From the NCBI RefSeq assembly GCF_022024115.1, contig NZ_CP091792.1:2232001-2296000 (forward strand): a DNA stretch of 64,000 bases. The letters are read 5' to 3'. A program made the translations under genes and the position numbers. Position 1 is the stretch's first letter, and the number at the start of each line of letters is the position of its first letter. The notes under the pieces were generated by a model, which had not been told where the DNA came from, searched no databases, and saw only the letters and a program-made list of their open reading frames with translations. This DNA comes from Prevotella communis. GTDB taxonomy: Bacteria > Bacteroidota > Bacteroidia > Bacteroidales > Bacteroidaceae. Positions 62,827 to 64,000 of this stretch are shown here, one piece after another.

Positions 62827-63306
62827 ATGGCAAAAGAAAAACTTGACAGACTGGACAAGCAGATTCTGAAGCTTGTCGCCGCCGACGCACGTATTCCTTT
62901 TCTAGAAGTAGCACGTGTATGTGACGTGAGTGGAGCAGCCATTCACCAGCGCATCCAGAAATTGACCAATATCGGTATCCTGAAAGGCTCACAGTTCCTT
63001 ATCGACCCTGAGAAGGTGGGTTATGAGACCTGTGCCTTCATTGGTTTGAACCTGAAAAATCCTGAGGATTTTGACCAAGTATTAGAGGAACTAAAGAAAA
63101 TTCCCGAGGTAACGGAATGCCATTACACCACGGGAAATTTCGATATGTTTATTAAGATTTATGCTCAGAACAATCACCATCTGCTCACCATCATCCATGA
63201 CAAACTGCAGCCTTTAGGACTTAGCAGTTCGCAGACGCTGATTTCATTTCACTCAGCCTTCGAGAGACAGTTGCCCGTAATGGACATGGTAGACCTTGAT
63301 GACTAA
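62827..63306 (+). CDS. Lrp/AsnC-family transcriptional regulator
   Basis: 159 residues. N-terminal winged helix 'LDRLDKQILKLVAADARIPFLEVARVCDVSGAAIHQRIQKLTNIGIL' and the RAM domain 'ETCAFIGLNLKNPEDFDQVLEELKKIPEVTECHYTTGNFDMFIKIYAQNNHHLL'. It likely forms octamers and senses an amino acid. It follows exbD2 after 17 bp, so it may be in the same transcript. Its targets are not known. Confidence 0.94.
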   Translation: MAKEKLDRLDKQILKLVAADARIPFLEVARVCDVSGAAIHQRIQKLTNIGILKGSQFLIDPEKVGYETCAFIGLNLKNPEDFDQVLEELKKIPEVTECHYTTGNFDMFIKIYAQNNHHLLTIIHDKLQPLGLSSSQTLISFHSAFERQLPVMDMVDLDD

Positions 63307-63333
63307 TGTAAGATGGGCTGATGTGAGATAGTC

Positions 63334-63816
63334 TTAACGTCTTACATAGTCAACAAACGCATAAGGATAGGCGTGACGATCATCCGCGGGGTGATCTTCG
63401 CGCCATTTTTCTTGCCAGTCTTCCTCATATTCAGGGAAAAACGTATCGGCTTGCGCAGGTGTATCGTCAATCTCCGTCAGACAGAGACGGTCGGCCTTGT
63501 CCAACAGGTTTGTATAAAGGCTGGCGCCCCCAATGATATAGATATCCTCATCAGGCTTGCAACTCTTGAAAAAGTCGTCCCAACTATCAAAGCAGTCACA
63601 ACCTGGAAGTTCTTTAGAACTCTTTGTCAGCACGCAGTTCCTGCGATTAGGAAGAGCCCCTTTTGGCAGACTCTCAAACGTCTTACGTCCCATCACAATG
63701 GTGTGTCCCGTTGTCAAAGCCTTAAAACGCTTTAGGTCATTGGGCAACCAGTAAATCAGTTTATTCTCAAAGCCAATAGCGCGATTCTTCGCTACGGCGG
63801 CAATCATTGATATCAT
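63334..63816 (-). CDS. folA: Dihydrofolate reductase
   Basis: 160 residues. '[52 protein letters not shown]' has the substrate Asp in PND and the NADPH-binding GRKT; '[29 protein letters not shown]' completes the fold. It makes tetrahydrofolate and pairs with thyA, with which it overlaps by 3-4 bases. Confidence 0.96.
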   Translation of the reverse strand: MISMIAAVAKNRAIGFENKLIYWLPNDLKRFKALTTGHTIVMGRKTFESLPKGALPNRRNCVLTKSSKELPGCDCFDSWDDFFKSCKPDEDIYIIGGASLYTNLLDKADRLCLTEIDDTPAQADTFFPEYEEDWQEKWREDHPADDRHAYPYAFVDYVRR

Positions 63817-64000
63817 ACGCTTACCTCTGCTTTAATATGTGGCCAGGGATCATAATTCTCTAATTGGAAGTCCTCATACTTGAAGTCGAAAATACTCTTC
63901 ACGTCGGGATTAATCTTCATTGTGGGCTGAGGTCGAGGCTCACGCGTGAGCTGCAAGCGGGCCTGTTCCAAATGGTTCAGATACAGATGAGTATCGCCTG
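63813..64000 (-). CDS. thyA: Thymidylate synthase, C-terminal part (5' end outside window)
   Basis: The 3' end of the gene is in view: '[20 protein letters not shown]', '[13 protein letters not shown]', '[26 protein letters not shown]' and stop. These are the closing strands of ThyA, including the conserved D-x-H-x-Y and the Y-x-P-x-x-x-I region. It makes dTMP from dUMP and methylene-THF. The stop overlaps the folA start (ATGA). Confidence 0.95.
   Translation of the reverse strand, partial: GDTHLYLNHLEQARLQLTREPRPQPTMKINPDVKSIFDFKYEDFQLENYDPWPHIKAEVSV

Overview
The window reads as chromosomal DNA of a member of Bacteroidota, most likely Prevotellaceae (Prevotella, Segatella or Xylanibacter) from a gut or rumen setting. 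The signs are: promoters of the Bacteroidota type (a TAnnTTTG -7 box, sometimes with TTTG/TTG about 19-20 bp upstream); few Shine-Dalgarno sequences; an HU-like protein followed by a 'smalltalk' peptide; BspA-like LRR and fimbrillin-like surface proteins; a TonB-dependent receptor; a two-ExbD transport module; and a xylan-degradation locus with GH3, GH43 and GH115 enzymes. The genus is inferred from gene content only.

Layout. 1-3.3 kb: leftward accessory genes, namely a phage-type Rha regulator cut by the window edge, a small possible OB-fold protein, and a three-gene operon I do not recognise. 3.6-11.7 kb: a rightward operon of five lipoproteins plus one 50-residue peptide. Its second gene joins a periplasmic-binding-protein fold to a legumain-type (C13) cysteine peptidase. 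This is the most unusual locus in the window. 11.7-13.2 kb: a non-coding stretch with a hairpin, 8-bp tandem repeats, a 38-bp perfect A/T palindrome and three 22-bp-spaced iterons, leading into the HU/smalltalk pair. 13.2-19.1 kb: housekeeping and transport genes (FKBP, TauE, CDF, DUF554, PanE) and a UmuC-like polymerase with a YolD-like partner. 19.1-24.9 kb: a leftward haem/porphyrin operon (TonB receptor, MFS permease that looks C-terminally truncated, HemN, protoporphyrinogen oxidase). 25.2-30.7 kb: a complete leftward rRNA operon (16S, tRNA-Ile, tRNA-Ala, 23S, 5S) with promoter and terminator.

30.8-41.3 kb: leftward genes for a Bax inhibitor-1 family protein and a cell-surface glycan set (SGNH and MBOAT acylation pair, FemAB-like GNAT, FdtA-like cupin, RmlB) with purT embedded, followed by small phosphoesterase, kinase and MATE genes. 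41.3-46.8 kb: rightward subtilase, exonuclease VII (xseA, xseB), ilvE and a run of small membrane proteins (CD225-like, DUF2752, two TM2). 46.8-48.0 kb: leftward hydroxyacid dehydrogenase and rubredoxin. 48.1-51.8 kb: trmB, a BspA-like LRR protein and an Mrp/ApbC ATPase. 51.8-60.7 kb: a divergent xylan/arabinoxylan locus (two GH43 leftward; GH3 and GH115 rightward) without SusC/SusD in view. 60.7-63.3 kb: ExbB, a 33-residue membrane peptide, two ExbD proteins and an Lrp/AsnC regulator. The end holds leftward dfrA and the 3' end of thyA.

How the genes work together. The xylan enzymes would release xylose, arabinose and glucuronic-acid substituents. The ExbB/ExbD motor could energise outer-membrane receptors such as the porphyrin-type receptor, whose operon encodes two late haem-synthesis steps. 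ThyA and DHFR are coupled by a 4-bp overlap. The lipoprotein/C13-peptidase operon looks like a self-contained envelope system with two candidate ligand-binding proteins, a protease, a candidate membrane-inserting protein and a short peptide. Its function is unknown and everything said about it beyond domain content is inference.
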